This document shows, piece by piece, positions 22,907 to 36,464 of a DNA stretch of 64,000 nt; position 1 is the stretch's first letter, and the number at the start of each line of letters is the position of its first letter. The notes beneath the pieces are model-generated. The model saw nothing but the letters and a program-made list of their open reading frames with translations. It did not search any database and was not told the origin of the DNA. Source of the DNA: Argentina anserina (Eukaryota > Streptophyta > Magnoliopsida > Rosales > Rosaceae); NCBI RefSeq assembly GCF_933775445.1, contig NC_065872.1:3968001-4032000 (forward strand), given 5' to 3'. A program made the position numbers and the translations under genes.

Positions 22907-25839
22907 ACCAACAGAGGGACATGATTGTGTTTTCTATAATAGTTAATCAACCTTGGAATGCAGCTAGCTAGGCTCCTCTAATATAACACTTCTGGGCTCT
23001 AATATAACACTGCATCATAATTCATAAGCTTTAGAGCCCTTGGGGTAACTTTTGGTTGTTGCTACAAAAAAAAAAAGATTATATACCTGCACTACAAAAT
23101 TGGGCAAGATCGAACTTCACATAATAAGGAACAGCTAGCAATCTAGCACAGTATTTTTTTTTTTCACAAAACTACTTCTGAGTTCTGACTGATCTAATTA
23201 TCCAACTATGTTTTTTTTTGGTACAAATTATCCAACTATGCTTTACATTCTTGAGAAAGATTATATACGCTGGCATGCTTCATGGTATATATAGCTAGTG
23301 ATGTTCCACTGTTGGCTGTTTAAAGGAAAAGGTATGTATATAATTGTTACATGTATGTGGATTGTGGGGGTAGTAGAAGTTGGACCTCACTAGCTATGTG
23401 TCTTTGATTGGCACTAAGCTTGAAGATGGAGGACATTCATGTCCCATTGCATATTTCATTCATATAATTGCTGCAGCCTCTATGTACTTTCAGATTTGTA
23501 AAGCCTCTCAGTCTCCCACTATAAATATAAAACAAATTGTTGGGCATATTTAAACAGTACTTGCAGGTACTACAGTGAGTATGTGATATCCAAAATAATC
23601 AGCTGGGTTTTCATCAAAGCTTACAAACAAGAAGCACTATAAAAGAAGAGTGGGGGAAAAGTTGATAGCTTTTTTAATCCACACAAGGTGTTTGAGAAAA
23701 TGCATGAATGGGGAGTTGTTGTACAAAACTACAAACTACAAAGAGGTTCTTACTGTTAGAGAATGGACCTCTCCCCTAATCAGTCCCTCCCTCCTAATCC
23801 ACCTCTGAAGCTAGTTCTCTACCATTGCCCAAATCATCGGAGAATTACAAAACAATAGCTTGTGGGTGGGGCAACTTGAAATCCCCTCAATGCTATTAAA
23901 AAAAATCCATCAAAGATTTGAATGAAAACTCCATTGTGCCTAACATATAAGTACATGTGAGCTGCCTCACTAGCTAGTGTTTGGGTGATAACCAATTACC
24001 AATGGCAATGGATAATATATATGGATATAACATATTCACAGGCTCTAATCCATCTTCCATATTTGGAGAGTTAAAAAGGGATATATCGAAAAACGTAGTT
24101 TTATTGCTGCATCTCCTTCGTAACCTATTGGATCCACATTCAATAACCTACTGATGAAACACTATATTTTGGCAGTTTAGTTATTTTTTTATAGTCATAT
24201 ATATTGGTGCGGACTCTAAAGGTAGAATTTCATTAATGATATCAATTACATCGTATTATTGAATTGGATTTTTTTTCGCCTACGCAATTCTCACAAGTCA
24301 ATTTTATGAAAGATGCCTGCCTGGTCATCTATAGAGAAAAACCCCTAGCTATTGTATTTTTGGTTTTGTTCTACTTTACAATTCTTTCTTTGATAATGAG
24401 TTTCGAAGTCTCTTATGAGTAAAAACTTGTATTGGCAATGGATATGGATAATGTTGTTCAGCTGTTAATTGATCATTATATGTGATATCTATCTTTAGCC
24501 ATCTCACTTACCTACGAATAAAATTGTAACAGCATGAAAACTTGCACTATCCTCTTAAAGAAAACGATATGACGGAACGTTGTTGGTGATCGATACTTAC
24601 GAGTGTTTTCAAAATGATGACAAAGGATTTTATAAAAAATAAATGCTGATCAAGGATTGCAAATAATGGTCACGCATGAACTCATCATTGTCTCCTTGAG
24701 CATAATTGGAACTCCCACTACTCCTCATCATGTCTTTAACAAGAGATAAGAATAGGAAATAGTTGGACCCTAGCTAAAGCATACATTTATAGAATCATCC
24801 TCACCTCATGGATTCATCACAATCTCCATCGATCAAATCTTGAAAGAAATATGTTTCGTGTACAAATGACGAGCGAAAGAGTGCATTAGATCATAAGTTG
24901 GTACGTATATTCGAAATTTGTAAGTGCACTAGTCTAGTTACTTTTAACTGTTCAAGAAGTCTAATATCCAACTTAAGACTAAAGGGCAACAAGCGAAGAA
25001 ATCTAAATTTTTATAAACTCTTATAACATGTCATATGTTGTCAATATAAAAACAGTGAAACAGATAGTATGCACCTTCGAGCACATGCACCAACAATTTA
25101 AATAATACTTCTATCCAATCCAAACTGTACAGGTTTCCCACAGTTCACAATGTATAACGGTGATACTAACGGTCGTTAAGAGACTAACATGGTAAAAACA
25201 CATGACCCGTCTTTTTTCTGGAATGAAGTGGAGGAGCAATCTAAGTATGAAAATAGATTCACAGATTCACCGCTATTCCTATTAACTTCCATTGACGTCG
25301 GAAAAGGTCGGGCCCTCTGACCTAAATGGATTAATTTCGAGCTGAAGATCAAAATGGAGCAAATAGAAGAAAGAACACAATAATTTGAGCTTTAAAATGA
25401 AGGTCGGATTGGTCAAAAGGTCTCTCAGTGGTGGTGGGAATGTTTTTGACCTGAATTCAGGGATGGTGGTGGGAATGGTTTTGATCTGAATTTAGGGGTG
25501 GGTTTAATCTCTAAGAGCAAATCATGGTAATATTTATTGAGGAAGGTCGACCCAATTTCAAATCATGAAAACACATATTTTGAGGAAGGTCGAAGAAGAA
25601 CGGAAAATCTGGGGTTTTTTGGGTTATGATGATGACAATGCTATTAAAGTAGGATTTGAATGCGGCCAAAGAACACAAAAGTAAAAAAAAATTACAAAAG
25701 AACTGAACTTGAATTTTACTGTTAATTTGACTAACGTCTGAATCATTAACACTAACTGTCAAGTTATCATATGTTTATAGTGTCCACACACTGCCGAAGC
25801 ACTGAATCCACTCCAACAGTTCGATCTCTTCATTCCACA
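22907..25839. other. Gene-poor intergenic region
   Basis: About 2.9 kb without a supportable gene. A tandem duplication of about 35 bp with core GGTGGTGGGAATG and GACCTGAATTCAGGG (second copy diverged) lies at about 25432-25500. I looked for conserved miRNA sequences by eye and recognised none. Confidence 0.35.
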
Positions 25840-25847
25840 CATAAAAA

Positions 25848-27354
25848 TAGGGGTGGATTGGTAGGTATACTAACCTTATTTTTCCATTACCATGTACCAA
25901 CAAACATATAATTGGTATGAAAAATCTACCATTTAAACCAATCAATAACGTTGGTATACCAACTAATTGGTACGGTTGGTATTCGGTTGGTACAGTTGGT
26001 AATTAGCTTCTACCAGTATGTTTATGATCCAAAAATTTAAAGGTCAAATCCAAATAAGTAATAGCAAATAACAACACAAATACAAAGTTTTAAACAACTT
26101 CAACCAAATTATCTAGTACAGAGTCATAAATTAAATATGTCAAAATCTGAAAATTATAAATTTAACAAAAATCTACGGTTGAGATTTATTTTTCACTAAT
26201 CTACGGCTGAAATATTTATGGATATATATAGTTTTTAAGAATATATATTTTGTTTAACATGAGTTGTTGTAATTACAATGATAGCCTAGTGGTTAGGGCT
26301 GGACTCGGTGCCAACGGTTCGGTTTATGAGCACTAACCGAAAACCGACACCGAATTTTCGGTTTCATGTTTTTCAAAACCGAAATCGAAAAATATACATA
26401 GAAACCGCGGTTTCGGTTAACCTATAATTCGGTTCGGTTTCGGTTTTGTTTCGGTTACAAAACCTAATATCCTTATTAACATTTCATACTTGATTAGTGA
26501 AAATAAAAAGATTAAAAGTGAAGGAGTAAGCTACAAGTTCAATACTTTAATTAAGTTATATTCACCAAATATCAAAAACTCAAATATTAAGTAAATAAAA
26601 ATAGTGTTTTGCTAAAACACAACAAGTTAACCAAAATAAACATTAAACCCCATGAGTTTCATCACCGGATGTTCATACTTGTTTTAACATGAGTGCTAGT
26701 TGACAAAACCCAAAAACATTATATTAGATCTCTGCATGCATAATTGTACACATACAAAAATTAAAATCATATATTACCTTGTACAAAATCACATATCTAT
26801 ACATGTATATATTTATTACCAAATTTATGTTTTACATAAGCACCCAATCGATTACATATGTTCATCAAATACAAGTTATAACCTTAAATGTCAATTCTCG
26901 GTTCGGTTCGGTTTTCACCGGTTTTTTGAAAGCATGAAACCGATAACCGGCACCAATTACTCGGTTCGGTTTGGTTTCTGACACCGACGCGGTGATTCCG
27001 TTCGGTTTCGGTTTCTCGGTTTCGGTGCGATTCGGTTATGGCCGGTTTCGGTTTTTTCGGTGTCAAAAAGTCCAGCCTTACTAGTGGTAGTTGGTTTTAA
27101 CTTGTATGGAATAAGACCAAGTTCGACTCACCATGGATGCATATATTAGAGTTTTTTTCATAAAACTTTTATTTCGGTTGGTATGGCATACCATGGTACA
27201 CGAAAAAATTTGTACCACCTACCAACTATCTTTTGAAGTATGGTACGGTATACTGTACCGTGTACCATGTACTAATTTGGTGGTATACCAATATATTTGG
27301 TACAGTTAGTATATAAATTGGTTGGAATGAAATTGTGTACCATTGCCACCCCTA
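25848..27354. mobile_element. Non-autonomous hAT element (outer)
   Basis: The termini are TAGGGGTGG and its inverted copy CCACCCCTA, with GGTA-rich subterminal text on both arms (GGTTGGTA, GGTATACC). A perfect 8-bp target duplication CATAAAAA flanks it (25840-25847 and 27355-27362), diagnostic of hAT integration size. Net length without the inner insertion is about 712 bp. There is no transposase. Interrupted by the inner element is a tRNA-like stretch: A-box-like TAGCCTAGTGGT and B-box-like AGTTCGACTCACC. Confidence 0.85.
26294..27080. mobile_element. Non-autonomous hAT element (inner, nested)
   Basis: The termini are TAGGGCTGGACT and, in reverse complement, TAAGGCTGGACT. A perfect 8-bp target duplication CTAGTGGT flanks it (26286-26293 and 27081-27088). 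The subterminal regions are packed with CGGTTTCGGTT and GGTTCGGTT motifs on both arms. The 787 bp have no coding capacity. It inserted into the outer hAT element, so it is the younger of the two. Confidence 0.87.
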
Positions 27355-27362
27355 CATAAAAA

Positions 27363-30307
27363 TACATATTACTAACAGGCAGTTGACATATTACAATCAA
27401 GAACGAAATTTCCGAACTCTAATGCCTAACCTTACCGAGCAAGAAGATAGTCTTACCTTGTCCTACAACTTCGAGGATCGATCACAAGGGCCTTGAAAGC
27501 TGAATTAAACTAAGCCACATGTCCCTCCACATGTCCATCTTAATTATTTCAAGCAATCAAGCTTCAAGTTTCTTTGGTTGAAAGTACCTAAGTTATAACT
27601 TAAGGTTGTATCATTATGGTTTCTTTAAAATCCCAAAAAAAATGGATCCCATAATTTAAAATCGGTGATAAAATAAAAGGAGGGTTAGCTGATTAATTAA
27701 ACAGAAAAAAATCAAAGAGTGAGATTGAAATTAGGAAAAGAAAATAGAAAAGGGAGAGTGTGGAGGCGTGCGGGATTGAACTGGCTGGATTGGCGGCACT
27801 ATATGCGGATTCGTGAGGTGGGCCACAGATGATCATCGCACTCGCATGTGCTCACCAGCCCACTTTCACATCATCTGCAAACATCACGCGCTCGTCAAAT
27901 CATTGGACCTTTGTTTCTCTCCCCTTCGTGTTCCCATACTCGTAGGAGTATTGAGTGCAGTTTAGTTCATTTAACTTTACCGATTTGAACCGAACATGAT
28001 AAAATTAAACTCAATACTAATTAAATAACACGAGTGACTTGAGTCTACTGTGAATCTAGGTGATAATATTAACCAATTTATTAGATTTAATATTTTACCA
28101 TGTTGTTTTCTTTTAGTATTGGTGTTAGTGACTAATTAAATACTTAATAAGATTGATTTATAAAAATCGGTCCATTTGCACCTTTGGTATTTTAAATAAT
28201 TTTTTTATATTATTTCACATCGATTAGGTCTTCATAGATTGTATAATAGGATAATCTATAAGTTTCACTTGAAGCTGAAGGGAATTTTCACCAAAATTTG
28301 AGTAAAATTATACAGGTTTGTATATGTTAATCTTCTCGAGTTGTCATTCGATTCTCATATCGATCTTAAACCTTATTCCTACTATTACTCTTGTCGTTGT
28401 GAGTCCTCCCGTCCCCCTACTTCTTTCCGACTTCTTTAGAACCCCGGGGCCTCGCACTCTTTACAACACATTTCATGACATCTCAATACACCTATTTTAG
28501 GGAAAGGGGAATTATGGACAAATTAGAAGAAAGAAGCGCAAATGAATCGAATTAGACATGCATACAGATAAATTAGCTCAATCCATGTTTAATCCGAGTT
28601 ATGTCCCTGTTTGTTTCACGAATTTTGACATTGTTATAGCTTAGTTATAAACAAAAAAGACGATCGATGACGAAGAAGAATAATGCATGGCTCGAAAATC
28701 AATTGTGTGCTCGTACTGATGTATTTGGTGTCCAGTGTAATTTTGGCGGTATGAATAATTGGAGTACAACATATATTTGTGTAGAGTTATCGAGGCCATT
28801 TAATCATAACAATTATTTAGTTCCTTAGATCACCAAATAACAATGATCTTCTCAATATAACAATATGTGATTGATTCATAGATCTAAAATTTTCAAGAAA
28901 TCTATCACTACCGATATGTGATTGATTCAATTATATATCATCGATTACGTTCTACGTACATATCAAAATGAAGTGATAGATATCCACCCCATACCCAATC
29001 TATCGTCAAAACTTGTATCATCGCTAGTTATGCGTCCAATGACACATTTCATTATATTCATGTCCTTAGGTGATGAGTTCAATCATAAACTTTTTACAAG
29101 CGCATACGAAATGCATGGTATGCGCACTGCAAATTCAAAGGAAGACAAACCTTCACCATCAAGCTGTTTAGGATTGTGAAGACGGACACACAACTTTAGC
29201 CGTGCTCGGATGCCGTGGACACGTACTCAAACGACGCGTCTCCAGCTGTGTATCGTCTTCTTGTTCGTTCAAGACAAACCCCAGAGCTTGCAGGTCAAGC
29301 ATTACACAAAGTATAGCAGCAAAATTACATTTCCTTCATTCACCAAATGTCAAAATACATAAGCGCGTTTATACCATATATGTCGCCACAAGAAAACACA
29401 GAGGGTAAGATATATGGCAAGCCCGTGAAGGCATGTAAATAATTGCATTTTCATTCTAGTGAATTGATAATTGGTCATGGCTCATGGAGGTTTCTGTAAT
29501 AGGTACACGAAAAGGAAAGGTATCCAAAAATCCAAATGCACGGTCTTTTCATCATCGTCTTCTTCTTGTTTCTAACCTGCTAGAATAATGAGGGTAAAAG
29601 ACTGCTCTTTCTCGCTTCATGAAGCTAGTAGATGCATGTCAATGGTGTTTATTTGCTTATTAAAGAAGTCGGTGCATGCATGTGGGTTTTGTTATAATTC
29701 AACATCAACTAACCATTACAAAATTCTAATCAAGAAGGGATGTGACTCTTAACAGATTCCATTTACTGTATATTTACTTCGTATACATAAAAAACCAAGC
29801 TCAACGAATCGGTATTCTTTCCAACAAAAGTTATAATTTCACTCGTTACATAATATATGATCGACGAATGTTTACCTCATACTGAGAATTTCCATGATCG
29901 TTCACGTATCAAATGATGCAGAACTAGAAACCATTTCTATATACAGATCGATCAAATTACATCTGCATTCACTCAAAAGCGACCGGAGATGGTGTAAAAG
30001 AGAAGGTGATAGGAGATCTACGATGCAGAGAAAAGAAGATGAGGAATTGTTATACGCTGGGAGCATGACGAAGATGGTGGCATGGCATTGGACTGTAATA
30101 AGAAGAAAATAAAGGTCGAATTTACTAGCCCGACTTGCTTATAAACCCGACATGAGTCTCTCTCATCTTCCACCTTTTCCTTCTTATATCCTCTCTGACA
30201 GTCGCTGCGACTGGACTGTCCCTCTTTCTTCTTCTTCTTCTCCTCCCTGCCATTAATTCCAGTACCAACCAAATCTATCTCCGAACTTTGCTTAAACCTT
30301 AAATCCT
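27363..30307. other. Intergenic region upstream of the subtilase
   Basis: About 2.9 kb with no recognised gene. A pyrimidine-rich CTTCTTCTTCTTCTC tract at about 30227-30241 is typical of a plant 5' UTR and probably belongs to the subtilase transcript. Confidence 0.4.
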
Positions 30308-33067
30308 ATGCCTATGGCCTCCTCCGAGGCCAAGTTCTTGTTCGTAGCTTTAACTGTTCTTCTACCATGTCTATCTGTAACCGCCAAACAGACCTACATA
30401 GTTCAAATGAAGCACCACTCAAAACCCTCCTCGTTTGCAACCCACACTGATTGGTACTCCGCCCACCTCCAAGCTCTGTCCCCTGACTCTGACTCTGACT
30501 CCGATTCCGGTTCTGGCTCCCTCCTCTACACATACGACGCCGCCTACCACGGCTTCGCTGCTTCTTTAGATCCCGACCAGGCCGAGACGCTGCGGCAGTC
30601 GGATTCTGTAGTGGGTGTATACGAGGATACTATATACAACCTCCACACCACTAGAACGCCCGAGTTTTTGGGTCTGGAAACCGCTAATGGATTCTGGGCC
30701 GGACACTTGCTCCACGACCTGAGCACTGCCTCCAATGACGTCATTGTCGGGGTTCTGGACACCGGAGTCTGGCCGGAGAGTAGGAGCTTCAACGATGTGG
30801 GCATGCCAGAGATCCCGTCTAGGTGGCGCGGACAGTGTGAGTCCGGCATCGATTTCAGCCCTTCCCTCTGTAACAAGAAGCTGATCGGAGCCCGGAGCTT
30901 CTCCAAAGGCTACCGCATGGCCTCCGGCGGTAGTTACATGAAGAAACCCAAAGAGGCAGAGTCACCGAGAGACCAGGACGGGCATGGGACCCACACTTCC
31001 AGCACCGCCGCGGGTTCGCTGGTGGCGAATGCTAGTTTGCTGGGCTACGCGAGCGGCACGGCGCGTGGGATGGCGCCTCACGCGCGGGTGGCGACCTACA
31101 AGGTGTGCTGGACCACGGGCTGCTTCGGGTCTGATATCCTCGCGGGTATGGATCGGGCCATCCTCGACGGAGTCGATGTGATGTCGCTGTCTCTGGGCGG
31201 TGGGTCCGCCCCTTATTTTAGGGACACAATTGCAATTGGAGGTTTCACGGCCATGGAGAGGGGCATTTTCGTCTCCTGCTCTGCCGGAAATAGCGGGCCG
31301 AGTAGGGCCTCATTGGCCAACACAGCTCCGTGGATCATGACGGTTGGAGCCGGGACCTTGGACCGGGACTTCCCGGCTTACGCTTTGCTCGGGAACCAAA
31401 ACCGGTTCACCGGAGTGTCACTATACAGTGGGGCCGGAATGGGATCGAGGCCAGTTGGGTTGGTTTACAACAATGGAAGTAACACTTCCAGCAATCTGTG
31501 CTTGCCCGGTTCGCTCCAACCGGAAACCGTACGGGGGAAAGTGGTGGTGTGCGACAGGGGAGTTAACGCACGTGTGGAGAAGGGTGGAGTTGTACGCGCC
31601 GCCGGTGGGGTTGGGATGATACTAGCCAACACCGCCGCCAGCGGCGAGGAAATGGTGGCGGACAGTCACTTGTTGCCGGCGGTTGCGGTCGGGAGGAAAG
31701 TCGGTGACATGATAAGGGAGTATGCGCAGTCAGATCCGAACCCTACGGCGGTGATTAGCTTTGGTGGTACGGTGCTGAATGTAAGGCCGTCGCCGGTGGT
31801 GGCGGCATTTAGCTCTCGTGGGCCTAACTTGGTGACTCCGCAGATCTTGAAGCCCGATGTGATTGGTCCAGGAGTTAACATCTTGGCTGCATGGTCAGAG
31901 GCTATTGGGCCCACTGGGCTTGAGGAGGACACTAGGAAGAGTCAGTTCAACATCATGTCAGGTATGCAAGTCATTTGCCAACGGCTACATTTGTTAAACA
32001 TTCATGTGTTAAGTTTGCCCATTTCTATGAAAGTGATCGGAAATTCTATCATACATTGGTGTACGACATGTTTCGAGCTTAGTTCTAACAATGTCGACCC
32101 TGAATATATGTCACATATCTCATAATAGGGTTAAGTACAAAATGTTTACAATAACTATTGATTGGTCTACTCTAGCTATTGTTGCTAACTTGCTAGGTGG
32201 TGTATACAGTATACAAACTTACGAGCTCAGATCCAACAATATATAGGGTTCTTAACTTCTCATGTTATGTAATGTAGAGTGGAAGATCTCCGAAGAAAAA
32301 ATATACCGTGTGAATGCATATATTTTGTTAAAGTACAAAATGTTCACAATATCTAAGATTTCAGTATGGAGAATTTGACGGATTTGGAAAATTGTTATTT
32401 GGTAGGTACATCTATGTCATGCCCACACATTAGTGGACTTGCAGCATTGCTCAAAGCTGCTCATCCCAATTGGAGCCCAAGTGCAATTAAATCCGCACTC
32501 ATGACTACAGCCTATACACATGACAACACCAAGGCTCCTCTCAGTGACGCTGCCGGAGGCCAATTTTCAAATCCGTGGGCACACGGTTCCGGCCATGTTG
32601 ACCCCTCAAAAGCCGTCTCGCCAGGTCTTGTATACGACATTTCGAGTGATGACTATGTTTCATTTTTGTGCTCGTTGGGCTACACCATCCAACAGGTTCA
32701 AGCCGTTGCAAAGAGAAACGTTACATGCGCAAGAAAGTACTCTGATCCTGGACAACTCAACTACCCGTCATTCTCAGTTGTGTTTGGGAACAAGAGGATT
32801 GTGAGATACACTCGAGAGTTGACAAATGTAGGGACTGCACGTTCTTTATACAAGGTTATTGTGAGCGGACCACCCGGAGTGAAGACTATTGTGAAGCCCT
32901 CAAGCCTTTTCTTTGCAACTGTTGGGGAGAAGAAGAAGTACACGGTCACCTTTGTGTCTGCCAAGAGCGGCAGTAGATCATCGAGGTCAGAATTTGGTTC
33001 AATTGTGTGGGCAAACACCCTACACGTGGTTAAGAGCCCAGTTGCTTTTGCATGGACGCTGTTGTGA
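30308..33067 (+). CDS. Subtilisin-like serine protease, SBT1 group (SBT1.8-like)
   Basis: Two exons, 30308-31961 and 32406-33067, give 771 residues. The 444-bp GT-AG intron splits the Gly codon just before the catalytic Ser. Seen in order: a signal peptide (about 1-26), an I9 inhibitor prodomain (about 28-113) with an acidic Asp-Ser repeat at 60-70, the S8 domain with Asp151 (VLDTGVW), His226 (DGHGTHT), oxyanion Asn328 (SAGNSG) and Ser554 (GTSMSCP), a PA insertion (about 360-480) and a C-terminal fibronectin-III-like domain. Such enzymes are secreted, self-activate and cleave cell-wall or peptide substrates; SBT1.8 relatives act in the apoplast. All four key residues are present. A second ATG at 30314 has the better initiation context (G at +4). 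The gene converges on the G-gamma gene. Confidence 0.96.
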
Positions 33068-33620
33068 AGTTAAGATGTTCTTGTTCTTGTGTTTTTCTCG
33101 AGCATGTTTGGCCAACAGAAATAACAGAAATTTGGTGAGTATCAAAGGAAGTTGAGAGAGTTTCTGTTCTTATGGCATTGCCCAAGGTGGAGCTATTCAC
33201 AGGGTTAGGAAGAGCTTGTCTTGAAAGAACTGCAATGCCTTGGGCCAGAAAACTAATGTAATAGAATGTCGCAGCTGTGTTAATTGCATAGTGGAGATTA
33301 CTTACATATAATATAGTTTCATTTTGCTTCTACAATTTCTTAATACCAATTAGCTTTGACAGAGAAAGTGTATGGCGTGTTAAGAACTTAATGCCTTGAA
33401 TGGCATGTTAAGTTTTTTTTCAGAGTGACTTGGGTACTTGAGGATTGGTAATTGTAGATGATAATGAAAAAGGTAATCAGAAAACAAACAATTAAGAGGC
33501 CAATACTATAAAATTTATTTCATAAACTCACAATTTTATGGAACCCTGAATATTTGCGGCATATCTAGACTAGTTAATATGGAAAGCCATTACACAGCCT
33601 CCCATGATATATCATGAATA
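33068..33620. other. Shared 3' spacer between subtilase and G-gamma genes
   Basis: 553 bp between two convergent stop codons. It holds the 3' UTRs of both genes. No other feature seen. Confidence 0.5.
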
Positions 33621-36415
33621 CTACAAACAGATACTGCAGGGATTGCAGCAGGTTATTTTACAACAGCAACAAGGCCGTAACTTTGGACATTTAGGACAAG
33701 AGCATTTCCATTTGAAACAATTCAAACAAGAGCAATCGGGACATGAACACGAACACGAACACGATGGTAAACTGTAGCAATTTTTATTGCACAAACATGA
33801 ATTACTTTTGCAGCAGTCGGATTTGGGACATGAGCAGCAACATCGCCACTTTGGTAGTGACGGGCAACTGAAACATGATTTACAGCTACATGGACCACAG
33901 CATAAGCCACTGCATGAACCGCAGCATGAACTACTGCAACACGAATTGCTGCATGAGCCACTGCATGAACCGCAACAGGAGCAGCGTGGCATTTCTAGGT
34001 GAAGAGGGCACCCATCACAACAGAAGCAACAGCAAATCGATGACAAGCTAAAGCAGGGCATTCCACTGTACCACGAAAAATCTTATGTCATTTACGAAGT
34101 TTAGGCGTTATATGTCTAATGATTGATACTGTTATACATAGGAGGGAAAAGAAAAGGCCAAACATTTACTAGCTTTACTGCTACTTCCAACAATAATAGT
34201 AAGTTTCTAGGCATCATCAAAATCATGCTTCCTTAACAAATGACCAAATACCACAGCATATGGATAAGCAATAACTTGCTGTATTATAAAAACAATTGAC
34301 TAAGGATGAGACTGGGTTCATCTCACATTTCAACATATCAAACTTCACATGCACAAGCTATGTTCTCAGTTCAAAAGTGCTAACAGTTTCTTCATTTGAA
34401 ATGACTTTATCGTAATAGTAGAGCAGCATTTATCTCGAAAGGTGATAAACAAAAAAATGAAGAGTAAAGAAAAGGTAGTACCAGAGCCATTTCCAAAACC
34501 GACACGATCGTCGTTTCTTTCGATTTCTGCTTAATAGATAAATACACAATAATGATCAGAATGCACATACTGCATCACTGGAGATTATGACAAAATCAGC
34601 AATCCAATTTTGGTAGTATTCTTACGTAGGTATTAACGGATCTGGATTAGCTGTCACAAAATCAGCAATCCTGCAAAATAGTCATATTCAATTTATTATG
34701 ACAAACTATACAAAAAGTATCACCGCAGTTTTCTTACATGGCTAGAATAGATAAATTTGAAAGTTATTAGGTTACAGTTCCATTTACTAATTTTTTTTTA
34801 AAATTAGGTGCCTTTTATAAGGTAATTGACAAACTAACATACTCTTTGCAGCATCTGGAAGCAGGTTGTAGGCGTTCAATAGATTTTAGTTCCTCCTGCA
34901 CACAGAAAAAAAAATTAGCTTGTTACTCTTTGACAGTTACTAACAGGAGAAATCAAGAAAACACAATAATAGACCTAGTGAAGGTCTTGAGTTGCAAAGT
35001 TGATTAAGAAGCGTTTTCAGTGAATATAATCGCATCATAATACCTATTTTGTTCAATCCAAACATAGGTTTGTTAGTTTGTTACGTTATAGTACGATTGA
35101 TTAATGCAGCAGAAAAAAGCTACCACCTTACAATCTGGATATAGAAGGTTTAAGAAGAGAGATTGAGATGCATACAAGTAAACTTTTGGCAAGTAGCCTA
35201 CATAGAATTCTCCTCATTTTATTCGCTGATTTGGAACCTATAATTTGGCACAAGTATTCCACTATACCAAAAAGGGGGACTGTAGCAACTAATTTTAGAC
35301 TAAATGAACACAAAGCTCATTCTGATGTATTGGTCAACAAAATATTTTCACATTTATTTGACCTAGTTTAGCCAAATGGAGGTAACATTATCAATGAAGT
35401 CAATGAGATCCAGACAAACACGTTGGGTGTCCAATTGACTGGAGAACAGATACCACCCATGATGAAACCAGTAAACAATCATGCAGTTGGCCTACATGCA
35501 TATAATTCAATATCATCAAATTAAAACCAGCACAACCAGCAATAATTCAGAGAGCTCACTCTCCTTTTGGTTTGCTGCAAAAGGATTTAGTGTATGTTGC
35601 TAAACAAAGTTAACTCTAGCCGAAACCGGAAAGAACCATTCCCCGGATCAAACTCTGAGATTACTATCGAAAAGGGTCTGAATCTTTCGAGTTTATAAGT
35701 CATACAAAGCAATCAGGACTGATCCCCTACACCCTTTGAACTCAACTCCATTCTGAACTTTAAACTGACTGCTAAGCCAGCAGAGTGTCTAGCTTTAAGA
35801 ACACTTCCTTAATTACATTTTACATAGATATGGAAGTCCTACCTTTTCAGTTTGACATAATTAAGCTAATGAACTCAAAAGGCTGAATCTTTTGTGTTCC
35901 AATTAAAGAAACAGAAAGCCTTTTTAAGCCAAGAACCGTTTTTTTTTAATTTTGGACTGGACATGTCATGTGCTTGTTTAATTTGTTTTGCTTGGTAGAG
36001 ACTCTTGGAAAGTGACTACTCATTCCTCTTTGTTTTCACGTACGTACAATTCATGCTAAGTTGAAGACTTGAAATAGAGACAAACCAGAAATCTTTGAAA
36101 TCTCACAATTACCAATCTTAACCCAAAACATAATCAGGCTCCTAACCTCAAAATTTCCCAACACAAAGTTCATAACAGATTTAAAAACAGACTTAGCAGC
36201 CAGAAACTAAATCTTATTCGACTTCACAGACAAAACAGATAGTTAAGAAATCTGAAACCCGGTACCTCAAGAAAGCCAATTTCTCTCTCAAGCATCTGAA
36301 CCCTGGCGGTTTCTCTGCGCTTGCCATACAAATCTGGGTACTGCGGTGGCGACTTTGGAGTTGGCGGCGGCAGAGATGGCACAACCGGAGCAGAGCAACC
36401 AGACTGAGCTGCCAT
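33621..36415 (-). CDS. GG3: Heterotrimeric G-protein gamma subunit, class C (AGG3/GS3-like)
   Basis: Five exons (36415-36266, 34895-34843, 34670-34626, 34526-34482, 34065-33621) join in phase with GT-AG introns to give 245 residues. The N-terminal G-gamma region includes KSPPQYPDLYGKRRETARV and MLEREIGFLE, then EELKSIERLQPASRCCKE and ADFVTANPDPLIPT. A basic RKKRRS segment and the aromatic FWKWLC follow. The last exon is a Cys-rich tail with about 50 Cys in about 146 residues. This architecture defines class C gamma subunits, which pair with G-beta at the plasma membrane. AGG3 in Arabidopsis and GS3/DEP1 in rice affect organ and seed size. The gene reads as intact; length is close to AGG3 (about 250) and GS3 (about 230). 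Intron 1 is 1.37 kb. Confidence 0.95.
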
Positions 36416-36455
36416 TTTGGGGGTGAAGTGAAGACAAAAAACTCAGGCCAACACT

Positions 36456-36464
36456 TTATATATA
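36456..36464 (-). promoter_or_regulatory. TATA box of the G-gamma gene
   Basis: On the minus strand TATATATAA lies about 41 bp upstream of the ATG at 36415. The spacing suggests a short 5' UTR. Confidence 0.5.

Noticed and set aside
26284..26300. tRNA gene
   Set aside because: Only A-box-like and B-box-like motifs are visible, split by a transposon; no cloverleaf can be drawn.
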